NCBI GenBank assembly: GCA_025355645.1
Contig: JANXZG010000098.1
Coordinates: 1-64,000, forward strand
Reading direction: 5' to 3'
From: Gammaproteobacteria bacterium
Lineage (GTDB): Bacteria; Pseudomonadota; Gammaproteobacteria; Steroidobacterales; Steroidobacteraceae
Length of the DNA: 64,000 bases
A program made the translations under genes and the position numbers. The notes beneath the pieces were generated by a model. The model was not told the DNA's origin. It was given only the letters and a program-made list of their open reading frames with translations, and ran no database searches. Shown one piece after another: positions 16,555-27,667 of this stretch (position 1 is the first letter of the stretch; each line of letters starts with the position of its first letter).

Positions 16555-17019
16555 ATGAGCAAGATTGTTACCGGCAAAAAAGCCCCGCCCTTTACGCTCG
16601 CCGGCACCTCGGGAGATTGGTCGCTGAAGGATGGCGCCGGCAAGTGCGTGGTGCTGTATTTCTACCCGCGGGACAACACCCCCGGATGCACGACCGAGGG
16701 GGCGGATTTCGCTGCGTCGAATGCGAAGTTTCGCAAAGCCAACGCCATGATCCTTGGCATATCCGCCGACAGCCCTGAATCGCACGCGAAATTCAGGGCC
16801 AAAATGGGCTTCCCCTTTGACCTTCTAAGCGATCCGGATCGCAAGGTCTGCAAGTTGTACGATGTGATTCAGGAAAAGAGCCTATACGGCAGGAAGTTCC
16901 TCGGGATCGAGCGCAGCACTTTCCTGATCGATGGCAAGGGCATTGTGCGCGGTCAATGGCGCAAGGTCAGGGTCACGGGCCATGTCGATGCGGTGCTGGC
17001 GGCGGTGACGGCGCTGTGA
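16555..17019 (+). CDS. bcp: Thiol peroxidase of the Bcp/PrxQ family
   Basis: 154 residues. The peroxidatic Cys lies in YFYPRDNTPGCTTEGADF. The second Cys found five residues later in E. coli Bcp is absent, so resolution must use another Cys (a candidate is in DRKVCKLYDV) or a 1-Cys mechanism. KSLYGRKFLGIERSTFLID is the family C-terminal segment. It reduces hydrogen and organic peroxides in the cytoplasm with thioredoxin or glutaredoxin. Located 9 nt after gcvR; its TGA overlaps the GTG of the PhoH gene (GTGA). Confidence 0.95.
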   Translation: MSKIVTGKKAPPFTLAGTSGDWSLKDGAGKCVVLYFYPRDNTPGCTTEGADFAASNAKFRKANAMILGISADSPESHAKFRAKMGFPFDLLSDPDRKVCKLYDVIQEKSLYGRKFLGIERSTFLIDGKGIVRGQWRKVRVTGHVDAVLAAVTAL

Positions 17020-18470
17020 CGCCCAAGTCGCGGCGCGTGGCCGCCGCGGCGCCCCGCGCACGAACTAAGAAGCCTGTCCGCCGTATTTTCGTGCTCGACA
17101 CAAACGTGCTGATGCACGACCCGACCGCAATTTTCCGGTTCGAGGAACACGACGTCTATATCGCGATGACGGTGCTCGAGGAACTCGACGCCGGGAAGAA
17201 AGGCCTCTCGGAAGCTGCCCGCAACGTGCGCCAGTTCAGCCGTTTCCTGGACGAGCTGATGCAGAATGCCTCGAAAACCCAGATCGACCGCGGACTGCCG
17301 CTGCACTCCGTCATTGCGATCAACCATGGCAGGCGCCAGCCGGCAGGCAGGCTGTTCTTCCAGACGCAGCTGCTGCAATCGGTGCTGCCCGACAGTCTGC
17401 CAGGCCATGGGGCCGACAATGCGATCCTCGCCAACTCGCTGGCACTGCAGCAGAAATTCCCCGCCGCCCGCGTCACGTTGGTTTCAAAGGACATCAACTT
17501 GCGCATCAAGGCGGCCATCCTCGGCGTGCAGGCAGAGGATTATTCGAGCGACAAGACGATCGAGGATGCGGACCTGCTGCCAAGCGGCCTGCAAAAGCTT
17601 CCGCCGAACTTCTGGGAGCGCCATGGTAAGGGCATGGAATCCTGGCAGCAACACGGCCGCACGTTCTATCGGGTGCGCGGGCCGCTCGTACAGGAGTGGC
17701 TCGCGAACCAGTTCGTCTACGATGCCGGCGAAAACGGGGTCGAAGCCATCGTCCGCAAGCTCGAGCAGGAGGCCGCCATCCTCGAGCTCACGGTGGACTA
17801 TCGCGCCGAACGCAACAATGTCTGGGGCGTGAGCGCGCGCAACCGCGAACAGAACCTCGCGCTGAACCTGCTGCTGGATCCGGAGATCGACCTGATCACG
17901 GTGCTGGGACCTGCCGGCACCGGCAAGACGCTGCTGACGCTGGCCGCGGGGCTGGCGCAAACCGTCGATCACAATCGCTTCAGCGAGATCATCATGACCC
18001 GCGTTACGATACCGCTGGGTGAAGACATAGGTTTCCTGCCAGGCACCGAGGAGGAGAAGATGGAGCCCTGGATGGGCGCGCTGATGGACAATCTTGAGGT
18101 GCTCACGCAAAGCCAGCCCGGCGGGTCCTGGGGCCGTCAGGCGACCAATGACCTGCTGCGACACCGCATCAAGATCCGCTCGCTTAATTTCATGCGCGGC
18201 CGCACCTTCCTGAACCGCTTCGTCATCATTGATGAAGCGCAAAACCTGACGCCAAAGCAGATGAAGGCCTTGGTGACTCGTGCAGGTCCCGGCACCAAGA
18301 TGGTGTGCCTCGGCAATATCGCGCAGATCGACACGCCCTATCTAACGGAGACCACTTCGGGATTGACCTATGTCGTCAACCGCTTCCGCGGCTGGGAGCA
18401 TTCGGGGCACATTACCCTGATGCGGGGCGAGCGCTCGCGACTGGCCGATCGCGCCTCGGAAGTCCTTTGA
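17016..18470 (+). CDS. PIN-domain/PhoH-family ATPase (PhoH2-like)
   Basis: 484 residues from GTG 17016, which overlaps the bcp stop. A PIN nuclease domain comes first (FVLDTNVLMHDP, acidic residues through VLEELDAGKKG, then LVSKDINLRIKA). The PhoH ATPase follows: Walker A GPAGTGKTLL near residue 298, IIMTRVTIPLGEDIGFLPGT, and Walker B FVIIDEAQNLTPKQMK. Characterised PhoH2 proteins couple RNA unwinding to PIN-dependent RNA cleavage; no antitoxin-like partner is seen here. The N-terminal 25 residues are basic and Ala-rich. Confidence 0.93.
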   Translation: MTPKSRRVAAAAPRARTKKPVRRIFVLDTNVLMHDPTAIFRFEEHDVYIAMTVLEELDAGKKGLSEAARNVRQFSRFLDELMQNASKTQIDRGLPLHSVIAINHGRRQPAGRLFFQTQLLQSVLPDSLPGHGADNAILANSLALQQKFPAARVTLVSKDINLRIKAAILGVQAEDYSSDKTIEDADLLPSGLQKLPPNFWERHGKGMESWQQHGRTFYRVRGPLVQEWLANQFVYDAGENGVEAIVRKLEQEAAILELTVDYRAERNNVWGVSARNREQNLALNLLLDPEIDLITVLGPAGTGKTLLTLAAGLAQTVDHNRFSEIIMTRVTIPLGEDIGFLPGTEEEKMEPWMGALMDNLEVLTQSQPGGSWGRQATNDLLRHRIKIRSLNFMRGRTFLNRFVIIDEAQNLTPKQMKALVTRAGPGTKMVCLGNIAQIDTPYLTETTSGLTYVVNRFRGWEHSGHITLMRGERSRLADRASEVL

Positions 18471-18495
18471 ACTTACACTTCCCCCGCTCACTCCA

Positions 18496-20019
18496 ATGGG
18501 CAGTATGGAACGACAGATGACGCTTCGGCGCCCCGTGACGGCATTCCTTGCGGCGTTGGCACTGGGCGGAGCGCTCGGGATCGCCTGGATCAACGGCGCG
18601 GTCGCGGCCGAGAACGACTTGCCGGAGCTCGGCAGTCCTGCCAATGCGGCCATTTCATTGGAGGATGAGTACGGCGCCGGCCTGATGATGGTGCGCCAGC
18701 TGCGTGAGGCGGGCCTGATCCTCGAAGACCCCGAGGTCACGGAGTACATGCAGGATATCGGTCACCGGCTCTCGAGCCGCGCCGAAGAAGGCCAGCACCA
18801 ATTCTCCTACTTTGTCGTGCGCGACCCGCAGATTAACGCCTTTGCAGTACCAGGTGGATTTATCGCGGTCAACAGTGGCCTGCTGCTGACGACCAGCAAT
18901 GAGAATGAGCTCGCGGGCGTGCTCGCGCATGAGACTGCGCACGTCACGCAGCGCCACATTGCCCGCATGATCGTCGACCAGTCGCACTCGGGCCTACTCA
19001 CGACCGCAGCCATGCTGGCTGCGATCCTGCTCGGGGCTACCGCCGGCCGCGGCTCGCCGAGCGCGATGGAAGGCGCGGTGCTCGCGACCGAAAGCGCCGC
19101 AATCCAGCACCAGATCAACTACACCCGGACACAGGAATTTGAGGCCGATCGCATCGGGGTCTACACGATGGCGAGCGCGGGCTACGACCCCTTGGGCATG
19201 CCCTCCTTTTTTGAACAGCTGAACCGCAACTCGATGAGCCCCGACCGGGTGCGGGCGGTCGAGTTCCTGATCGATCACCCGGTGACATCCGACCGCATCG
19301 CAGAATCTCGCAACAGGGCCGAGCAGATCGGGCGCATTCATCATGAAGACACGCTGAGCTATGCGCTGATGCGCGAGCGCGTTCGCGCCCTGCTCGGCGA
19401 CCCGCGCCTGACCATCGACTACTACAACAGTCTGGCCAGGAATGGCGGCAGCTCGACGCTCGAGACGCGCTATGGCAAGGCAGTCGCCTACATCGCCGCC
19501 AGGAATCCGGGACCAGCGATCGAGGAGCTGAAAGCGCTGCTGCTTGAATATCCGAAAATCACGCAGTTCTACGGCGCGCTGGGCCAGGCCTACCTCGAAA
19601 GCGGGGATTTCAAGGAGTCAGAAGAGATCCTGGAGAAGGGCTTGAACCTGTTTCCGCGCAACGTGCCGGTGACTGTGCGCCTTGCGGAAACCTGCATGCG
19701 AGCCGGAGATAACAAGCGTGCGCACCTGCTGCTGCTGGATTTGTTCGACGTGGTGTCGCCGACCCCCGACCAGGCGCGCCTGATTGCAAAGGCCGCCAAC
19801 GCCGCCGGCGACATCGCAGATTCCTACTACTACATGTCAGAGTTTTATATCATGAACGGCGAGCTGCCAAAGTCTTTGGCGCAGCTGCAAATCGCGCTCG
19901 GATTGCCGGGGCTTAACCCCATTCAGCGCGCCCGGTTCAGCGCGCGTCTGGAGGAAGTCAGGTCGGCGCTGGCACGTGACAAGAAAGGCAACTCATCCGG
20001 CGACAGTAGCCGCGGCTAG
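18496..20019 (+). CDS. bepA: Periplasmic M48 metalloprotease with TPR domain, BepA-like
   Basis: 507 residues; start at ATG 18496, with Met4 and Met8 as alternatives. Signal peptide (LRRPVTAFLAALALGGALG), then the M48 protease with zinc motif H145-E-T-A-H149 and the downstream Glu in TQEFEADRIGV. The C-terminal half holds TPR-like helices (about 320-490). BepA in E. coli assists or degrades LptD and other outer-membrane proteins at the BAM complex. The length is close to the 487 of E. coli. It is followed after 9 nt by mlaA, another envelope gene. Confidence 0.93.
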   Translation: MGSMERQMTLRRPVTAFLAALALGGALGIAWINGAVAAENDLPELGSPANAAISLEDEYGAGLMMVRQLREAGLILEDPEVTEYMQDIGHRLSSRAEEGQHQFSYFVVRDPQINAFAVPGGFIAVNSGLLLTTSNENELAGVLAHETAHVTQRHIARMIVDQSHSGLLTTAAMLAAILLGATAGRGSPSAMEGAVLATESAAIQHQINYTRTQEFEADRIGVYTMASAGYDPLGMPSFFEQLNRNSMSPDRVRAVEFLIDHPVTSDRIAESRNRAEQIGRIHHEDTLSYALMRERVRALLGDPRLTIDYYNSLARNGGSSTLETRYGKAVAYIAARNPGPAIEELKALLLEYPKITQFYGALGQAYLESGDFKESEEILEKGLNLFPRNVPVTVRLAETCMRAGDNKRAHLLLLDLFDVVSPTPDQARLIAKAANAAGDIADSYYYMSEFYIMNGELPKSLAQLQIALGLPGLNPIQRARFSARLEEVRSALARDKKGNSSGDSSRG

Positions 20020-20028
20020 GAAACGTCA

Positions 20029-20793
20029 ATGGGTATCAATACCATGCTGAAAGGGAAAGTGCCCAGGGGATTGCTGGTGCTCGGGTGCATGCTCGCGCTG
20101 AACGCCTGCGTGACGCTGCCGCCGAACGCGCCGCGCTCGCCGCAGGATCCGTACGAACGCTGGAACCGCGGGATCTACAAATTCAACGATACGATTGACC
20201 GGGGTGTCGTCAAACCCGTGGCGCGTGCCTATCAGCACGTCATGCCGCATTTCGCCCGCACCGGTGTCAGCAATTTCCTCTCGAACCTGAATACGCCGAC
20301 CGTGATGATCAATGAGGCCTTGCAGGGCAAGGGCCGCGCCGCGCTCGGCGACCTAGGGCGCTTTCTCATCAATTCCACCGCAGGCGTTGGCGGACTGTTC
20401 GATCCGGCGACCAGCATGGGCTTGCAGCGCAACGATGAGGATTTCGGGCAGACCCTTGGCAAGTGGGGCGTGCATGCAGGCCCATTCCTGGAGCTGCCGT
20501 TGCTCGGACCTTCCGATCTGCGCGATGGGCCTGCCAAGATCGTGGATATATTCACGTACCCGCCGACCTACCTGCACAACTCTTATCAGAAATACGGGCT
20601 CTGGGGACTTACCTTGATCGACAAGCGCGCAGACCTGCTTTCGCTCGATGACACGCTCAAAAATACCTACGACCCGTACGCATTCATTCGCGATGCCTAT
20701 CTGCAGCACCGCGCGTATCTGGTCTCCGACGGCAAGGATACGGATGAGGCGCCGCTGGTGGATCCGGGCGCCGACGAGGCACCGAAGCCCTGA
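20029..20793 (+). CDS. mlaA: Phospholipid-removing outer-membrane lipoprotein MlaA (VacJ)
   Basis: 254 residues. The lipobox ends LALNAC with Cys at about residue 26. Family signature: DPYERWNRGIYKFNDTID, NLNTPTVMINEALQGK, RFLINSTAGVGGLFDPA and FGQTLGKWGVHAGPFLELPLLGPSDLRD. MlaA sits with OmpC/F-type porins and extracts misplaced phospholipids from the outer leaflet for MlaC. The C-terminus is acidic (DEAPLVDPGADEAPKP). It converges on mlaB with 13 nt between stops, so both halves of the system are clustered here. Confidence 0.96.
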   Translation: MGINTMLKGKVPRGLLVLGCMLALNACVTLPPNAPRSPQDPYERWNRGIYKFNDTIDRGVVKPVARAYQHVMPHFARTGVSNFLSNLNTPTVMINEALQGKGRAALGDLGRFLINSTAGVGGLFDPATSMGLQRNDEDFGQTLGKWGVHAGPFLELPLLGPSDLRDGPAKIVDIFTYPPTYLHNSYQKYGLWGLTLIDKRADLLSLDDTLKNTYDPYAFIRDAYLQHRAYLVSDGKDTDEAPLVDPGADEAPKP

Positions 20794-20806
20794 GACGCGC
20801 GCCCGA

Positions 20807-21100
20807 CTAGGCCCCGAGCAGCAATTCTTCGACCTCGCTCAGCCGCGCGAGCTGCTGCAGCTGCAAGGGAATGTTTTCGTAGCGCAGCGAGCGATCGACG
20901 TTGCGCGCGACGCTGAGCCATTCGATAAGCAGTGCCAAGCCCGCGCTATCGCCCGCGCTGACACTCGCAAGATCGATCACTGCAACGCGCCCCTCGCCGA
21001 TGACCCGGCTGCCCGCTTCCAGCAATGAACCCACGGTGTCGAAACGCAGCTCGCCGCTCAGCATCGCGCGCTCATCGGCCTGCACCTCGAACGTTGCCAT
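20807..21100 (-). CDS. mlaB: STAS-domain protein MlaB
   Basis: 97 residues; a single STAS domain (LRFDTVGSLLEAGSRVIG, then VAVIDLASVSAGDSAGLALLIEWL). The D-x-A-x-V-x-x-G-D-S-A-G pattern is typical of MlaB, which binds MlaF and stabilises the MlaFE transporter. It is the last gene of mlaFEDCB, 9 nt after mlaC. Confidence 0.93.
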   Translation of the reverse strand: MATFEVQADERAMLSGELRFDTVGSLLEAGSRVIGEGRVAVIDLASVSAGDSAGLALLIEWLSVARNVDRSLRYENIPLQLQQLARLSEVEELLLGA

Positions 21101-21109
21101 ATCGTCCTG

Positions 21110-21730
21110 TCAGGTCCCCTTGCGGGCCTTGTTTTCCGCCTCGAGGCGGCTAATGACTTCGTCGAGGCCCTTTTGCTGCACTTCGGCGCCGATGTCAGTA
21201 CGGAAGCTCTTGACGTAGGAGACGCCCTCGATTACGACATCCCAGGCTTTCCAGCCCGTGTCGGTTGCGTGCAGCGTGAAGTTGACCGGCACCTTGTCGC
21301 CATTGGCACGCCTGACCTCGGTGCGCACCGTGGCATCCTTGTCCGTCGGGCTGCCCCGGTAAGGCAGGATCGTGAACCGGTCGGCCGTGAAATTAACCAG
21401 CGCGTCGCCATAGTTATGCAGCAGCGAACGATAGAACGCATCGACGAAGCGCTTGCGTTGTTCGGGCGTCGCGTTGCGCCACGGCAAGCCCAGCACGAGC
21501 CTGGCCGCATATTCGCTGTCGAAGGTCGGCAGAAGCACATTCGAGACCAGGTCATCGAGCTTGGCAGGACTCTTGGCGTACATCGCGCGATTCGCATCAA
21601 GCTCGGACAGCATTTTCTTGGCAGAGTTTTCGACAATCTCCTGAGGGCCCGGGCCCGGGGTATCCGCAAGCGCGGCCGCGCCCGCGAGCGACATTGCAAG
21701 CGTCAAGGGAATCATCCAGGACTTGATCAT
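21110..21730 (-). CDS. mlaC: Periplasmic phospholipid-binding protein MlaC
   Basis: 206 residues with a signal peptide (MIKSWMIPLTLAMSLAGAAALA, cleavage before DTPG). MlaC family features: VLPTFDSEYAARLVLGLPWRNATPEQRKRF and LLHNYGDALVNF, then VNFTLHATDTGWKAWDVVIEGVSYV. It carries phospholipid between MlaA and the inner-membrane MlaFEDB. The start overlaps the mlaD stop by 4 nt. Confidence 0.95.
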   Translation of the reverse strand: MIKSWMIPLTLAMSLAGAAALADTPGPGPQEIVENSAKKMLSELDANRAMYAKSPAKLDDLVSNVLLPTFDSEYAARLVLGLPWRNATPEQRKRFVDAFYRSLLHNYGDALVNFTADRFTILPYRGSPTDKDATVRTEVRRANGDKVPVNFTLHATDTGWKAWDVVIEGVSYVKSFRTDIGAEVQQKGLDEVISRLEAENKARKGT

Positions 21731-22224
21731 TTCGGTTTCTCCGGGGCCGGGGTGGCGCTTTTAGTGAAGCTGGCCAGGAACTGGCCAATCAGGTTTTCCA
21801 GCACGAATGCCGACTGGGTAAAGTCAATATGATCCTTATCCTTCAGATAAGTTTCCGCGCCACCGGCGGTCAGGCCAATAAATTTGCCTCCCAACAGTCC
21901 CTGCGTGTAGATGCTTGCATCGCTGTCGGAGGGAATCTTGCTGTACTTGGAATCGAGGCGCATCACAACCAAAGCCTTGTAGTCCTTTAAATCAAAATCA
22001 ATGGTAACCACCCGCCCGATCTCTACTCCCGACATCGACACCGGGGAGCCCACCTTCAGGTCGCCGACATTGTCGAACTTTGCGGTCACGTCGTAATGCG
22101 GCCGGCTGCCAATGGTCAAGCCGCGATTAGTCGTCTGCGTCGTCAGGAAAAACAACGCTGCAAATCCCAACAAGACGAACAGGCCGGTACCCATGTTCAA
22201 TGTGTGCGAAGTGCGCCTAGCCAT
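21727..22224 (-). CDS. mlaD: MCE-domain protein MlaD
   Basis: 165 residues: one N-terminal membrane helix (about 12-30), then a single MCE domain (YDVTAKFDNVGDLKVGSPVSMSGVEIGRV) and a C-terminal helix (FVLENLIGQFLASF). MlaD forms a hexameric ring on MlaE through which lipid passes to or from MlaC. Confidence 0.95.
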   Translation of the reverse strand: MARRTSHTLNMGTGLFVLLGFAALFFLTTQTTNRGLTIGSRPHYDVTAKFDNVGDLKVGSPVSMSGVEIGRVVTIDFDLKDYKALVVMRLDSKYSKIPSDSDASIYTQGLLGGKFIGLTAGGAETYLKDKDHIDFTQSAFVLENLIGQFLASFTKSATPAPEKPK

Positions 22225-22235
22225 AATCTCTCCTC

Positions 22236-23003
22236 CTACAAAAACATCGCGGTAATCAGGTAATCCAGGAATAGCGTGACCACGGCCGAGGTGACCACGG
22301 TGCGGGTCGTGGCACGGCCAACGCCTTCGGCGGTCGGCACCGCATAATAGCCCTCGTACACGGCGATAAGGCTGCAGGCGACGCCGAATGCCAGGCTCTT
22401 GACGATACCCTCGCGAATATCGACCAGCGCGACGCCGCTGCGCATCTGCGACCAGAAGCTGCCGGAGTCAACGCCCATGAATTGCACGCCCACAAGCTGC
22501 GCGCCGTAGATACCAATCATGCTGAAGATAGCGGCCAGCAATGGCATCGCAATGATGCCACCGAGAAAACGCGGCACGACGACGCGCCGGATCGGATCGA
22601 CCGCCATCATTTCCATAGCGGATAACTGGTCGGTCGCGCGCATAAGCCCGAGCTCCGAGGCGAGCGCGGTACCCGCGCGGCCGGCGAACAGCAGCGCGGT
22701 GATGACCGGCCCGAGTTCCTTCACGAGGCCGATTGCGGCCGCGGTGCCGAGGGCTTCCTCGGACCCAAAACGCTGCAATAGTTGGAATCCCTGCAGCCCC
22801 AAGACCATGCCGACAAACAGGCCCGACAACATGATGATCACCAGCGACAAGGCGCCGGCGTTGTAGATCTGCTCGGCCACCAGGCTGAACCGTACCAGTG
22901 CTCGCGGCGCCACGATAAGCAGCCTGACGAGAAAGCGAACCATCGCGCCGATCTCGACCAGCGCCGCATGCAGGCTATTCCATAACTCCTGTAGCGTCTT
23001 CAC
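22236..23003 (-). CDS. mlaE: ABC transporter permease MlaE
   Basis: 255 residues, a multi-helix permease with the MlaE signature (GLFVGMVLGLQGFQLLQRFG; LGPVITALLFAGRAGTALASELG; EQLSAMEMMAVDPIRRVVVPR-like segment). It dimerises to form the transmembrane core of the MlaFEDB lipid transporter. The start overlaps the mlaF stop by 4 nt. Confidence 0.96.
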   Translation of the reverse strand: MKTLQELWNSLHAALVEIGAMVRFLVRLLIVAPRALVRFSLVAEQIYNAGALSLVIIMLSGLFVGMVLGLQGFQLLQRFGSEEALGTAAAIGLVKELGPVITALLFAGRAGTALASELGLMRATDQLSAMEMMAVDPIRRVVVPRFLGGIIAMPLLAAIFSMIGIYGAQLVGVQFMGVDSGSFWSQMRSGVALVDIREGIVKSLAFGVACSLIAVYEGYYAVPTAEGVGRATTRTVVTSAVVTLFLDYLITAMFL

Positions 23004-23815
23004 GCGACACCCTCGCGCGCCAATAGCTCGGTGTAGTAATCCCCAGCAGGGTAGTGAAATGGCACCGGGCCATCTGCAAGGCCGCCCATGAACTGCTGCA
23101 CGATCTCCGACGGAAACGAACGCAGCTCCTGCGGCGTGCCGTGGGCAACCACCTTGCCGCCGGAGAGTAGGAACACGGTGTTGGCCACCGAGGATATTTC
23201 CCGCACATCATGGGAGACGACGATGCTGGTCAGCCCCAGCGTATCGTTGAGCCGGCGGATCAGGCGCAGCACGACCCCCTTGGAAATCGGATCGAGGCCC
23301 ACAAACGGCTCATCATAAATCAGGATCTCCGGATCCAAGATGATCGCGCGCGCCAGTGCGACACGCCGGGTCATGCCGCCGGATAGCTCGCCCGGCATCA
23401 GTTGCGCTGCCCCGCGCAGGCCCACCGCCTGCAGCTTGGTCAGCACGAGATCACGCACGAGGCGCTCAGGCAGCCTGGTGTGCTCGCGCAATGGGAATGC
23501 GACGTTTTCAAATACCGTGAGATCAGTCAGCAATGCGCCATTTTGGAACAACATGCCCATGCGTCGGCGCAGTGCGTATAGCTCGGATCGGGACAGGCTG
23601 CAGAGGTCACTGCCTGCAACCTGGATCGACCCGGAATCGGCCACCAGCTGGCCGGTTATCAGGCGCAGCAGCGTGGTTTTGCCCGTGCCGCTCGGTCCCA
23701 TGAAGGCCGTAACACCGCCGCGCGCGATTTTCAGGTCCAGACCATCAAAAATGGGCCGGCCGCTGATGGCGTAACGCAAATCGCGAATTTCGATGACAGC
23801 GGCAGAGTCGTTCAT
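23000..23815 (-). CDS. mlaF: ABC transporter ATP-binding protein MlaF
   Basis: 271 residues from ATG 23815 (MNDSAAVIEIRDLRYAISGR). The open frame extends 55 codons upstream, but that part crosses the promoter of the divergent sufR-like gene and has no family similarity. Walker A GPSGTGKTTLL, signature LSGGMTRRVALARAI, Walker B ILIYDEPFVGLDP, and the H-loop His in VVSHDVREI. It powers the Mla system. First gene of mlaFEDCB, with every junction overlapping or within 11 nt. Confidence 0.96.
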   Translation of the reverse strand: MNDSAAVIEIRDLRYAISGRPIFDGLDLKIARGGVTAFMGPSGTGKTTLLRLITGQLVADSGSIQVAGSDLCSLSRSELYALRRRMGMLFQNGALLTDLTVFENVAFPLREHTRLPERLVRDLVLTKLQAVGLRGAAQLMPGELSGGMTRRVALARAIILDPEILIYDEPFVGLDPISKGVVLRLIRRLNDTLGLTSIVVSHDVREISSVANTVFLLSGGKVVAHGTPQELRSFPSEIVQQFMGGLADGPVPFHYPAGDYYTELLAREGVA

Positions 23816-23827
23816 GGGAATGCGGTC

Positions 23828-23836
23828 AGCATAGCA
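23828..23836 (-). promoter_or_regulatory. Candidate extended -10 for the mla operon
   Basis: TGCTATGCT on the minus strand is an extended -10 form, 12 nt ahead of ATG 23815. There is no good -35. It would be back to back with the regulator promoter at 23865-23893. Confidence 0.3.
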
Positions 23837-23864
23837 AATAATGCGCCTCTTCCCGCTACCGCAG

Positions 23865-23900
23865 TGGACCTGCAATTCAAATAGGACTAAAATCGTCCTA
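23865..23900 (+). promoter_or_regulatory. Promoter with overlapping IscR/SufR-like operator
   Basis: TGGACC (23865-23870), a 17-nt spacer and TAAAAT (23888-23893) form a sigma-70 promoter for the Rrf2 regulator and suf genes. An inverted repeat TAGGACTAAAATCGTCCTA (23882-23900) has perfect 6-nt arms and covers the -10. Its core GACTAAAATCGTC fits the IscR type 1 core GACT-R-WWW-Y-AGTC with one mismatch. This suggests autorepression by the cluster-bearing form of the downstream regulator. Confidence 0.65.
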
Positions 23901-23922
23901 GATAGTTCCCAAGGGGTTCCCG

Positions 23923-24383
23923 ATGCTTCGTATAGGCAAATTGACTGACTACGGAACCGTGGTGCTCGGCATGCTCGCACAGGAACCCGAGCGACATCGC
24001 GCAGCGGCCGAACTTGCGGAGCGGACTCGCCTTAGCCGCCCTACGGTCAGCAAGGTACTGAAGGAATTGCAGCGCGCCGGCATGGTCATCTCCTCGCTCG
24101 GTGCGCATGGCGGCTATCGTCTGGCACGCCGTCCGGAATTGATCACCGCCGCGCAGATCCTCGATGTATTTGAAGGCCCGCTTGCGCTGACTGAATGCAG
24201 CTCGGCTTCGAGCCATTGTGGTATCGAAAAACTGTGCCGCGTCAGCGGCGCATGGCAGCGGGTCAATGCAGCGATCCGCCGCGCACTTGAGGATTTGACG
24301 CTGCACCAGCTCGCGGGTCTCGATTCAACCGGCCTGCGCGTCTCGCAGCTCGCCGCGGACATTCGTATCCGCACCCAGCACCC

Positions 24384-24387
<4 letters not shown>
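23923..24387 (+). CDS. Rrf2-family regulator of the SUF system
   Basis: 154 residues. Winged helix at the N-terminus (LRIGKLTDYGTVVLGMLA; RTRLSRPTVSKVLKELQRAGMV; SLGAHGGYRLAR), then three cysteines in CSSASSHCGIEKLC (C-x6-C-x5-C), the expected [2Fe-2S] ligand cluster. It matches the SUF-type Rrf2 regulators found at the head of suf operons in proteobacteria. Known relatives repress when carrying a cluster and derepress on cluster loss. An inverted repeat fitting that role covers its own promoter. The stop overlaps the sufB ATG (ATGA). Confidence 0.93.
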
Positions 24388-26900
<2,513 letters not shown>

Positions 26901-26914
26901 CGGAAATCGTCACC

Positions 26915-27667
26915 TTGCTTAAAATCACCAACCTACATGTCAGCGTCGCCGGAAAACAGATCCTGAACGGCGTAAACCTCAGCGTGAATGCAGGCGAGGT
27001 GCACGCGATCATGGGGCCGAACGGCTCCGGCAAGAGCACCCTCGCGCAGGTCCTTGCCGGCCGTGAGGATTACCAGGTCACTAGCGGTGCGGTGATCTTC
27101 GAGGGACGGGATCTGCTGGCCATGCCGGCCGAAGAGCGGGCGCGCGCCGGGTTCTTCCTCGGCTTCCAGTACCCGGTCGAGATACCCGGCGTCAACAATG
27201 TATATCTGCTGAAAGCGGCGCTGAATGCCAAGCGCAAGAGCGCGGGTTTGCCCGAGGTGGACGCCTATGAGTTCCTGTCGCTGATAAAAGAAAAAATGAA
27301 ATTCATGCACATGAGCGAGTCTTTTCTGACGCGCGGGGTCAACGAGGGATTCTCCGGTGGCGAGAAGAAGCGCAACGAGGTCCTGCAGATGCTCGTGCTC
27401 GAGCCGAAGCTTGCGATCCTCGACGAGACCGACTCCGGGCTCGACATCGACGCGCTGAAGATCGTCTCCGAGGGCGTCAATAGCCTGCGTGGTCCGCAGC
27501 GCGCGACCATCCTCGTGACCCACTACCAGCGATTGCTCGATTACATCGCGCCGGACCAGGTGCATGTGCTGGGCGGTGGACGTATCCTTAAATCTGGCGA
27601 CAAGTCGCTCGCGCTGGAACTTGAAAAGCGCGGTTACGACTGGCTCGTCGAGAGCGCAGTCGCATGA
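26915..27667 (+). CDS. sufC: Fe-S assembly ATPase SufC
   Basis: 250 residues, starting at TTG 26915 (LKITNLHVSVAGKQIL); no closer ATG exists. ABC-type ATPase with Walker A GPNGSGKST, the SufC-type Q-loop region GFFLGFQYPVEIPGV, signature FSGGEKKRNEVLQML, Walker B LAILDETDSGLDID and the H-loop in LVTHYQRLLDYI. SufC drives structural change in SufBC2D. It lies 14 nt after sufB and overlaps sufD by 4 nt. Confidence 0.97.
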   Translation: MLKITNLHVSVAGKQILNGVNLSVNAGEVHAIMGPNGSGKSTLAQVLAGREDYQVTSGAVIFEGRDLLAMPAEERARAGFFLGFQYPVEIPGVNNVYLLKAALNAKRKSAGLPEVDAYEFLSLIKEKMKFMHMSESFLTRGVNEGFSGGEKKRNEVLQMLVLEPKLAILDETDSGLDIDALKIVSEGVNSLRGPQRATILVTHYQRLLDYIAPDQVHVLGGGRILKSGDKSLALELEKRGYDWLVESAVA

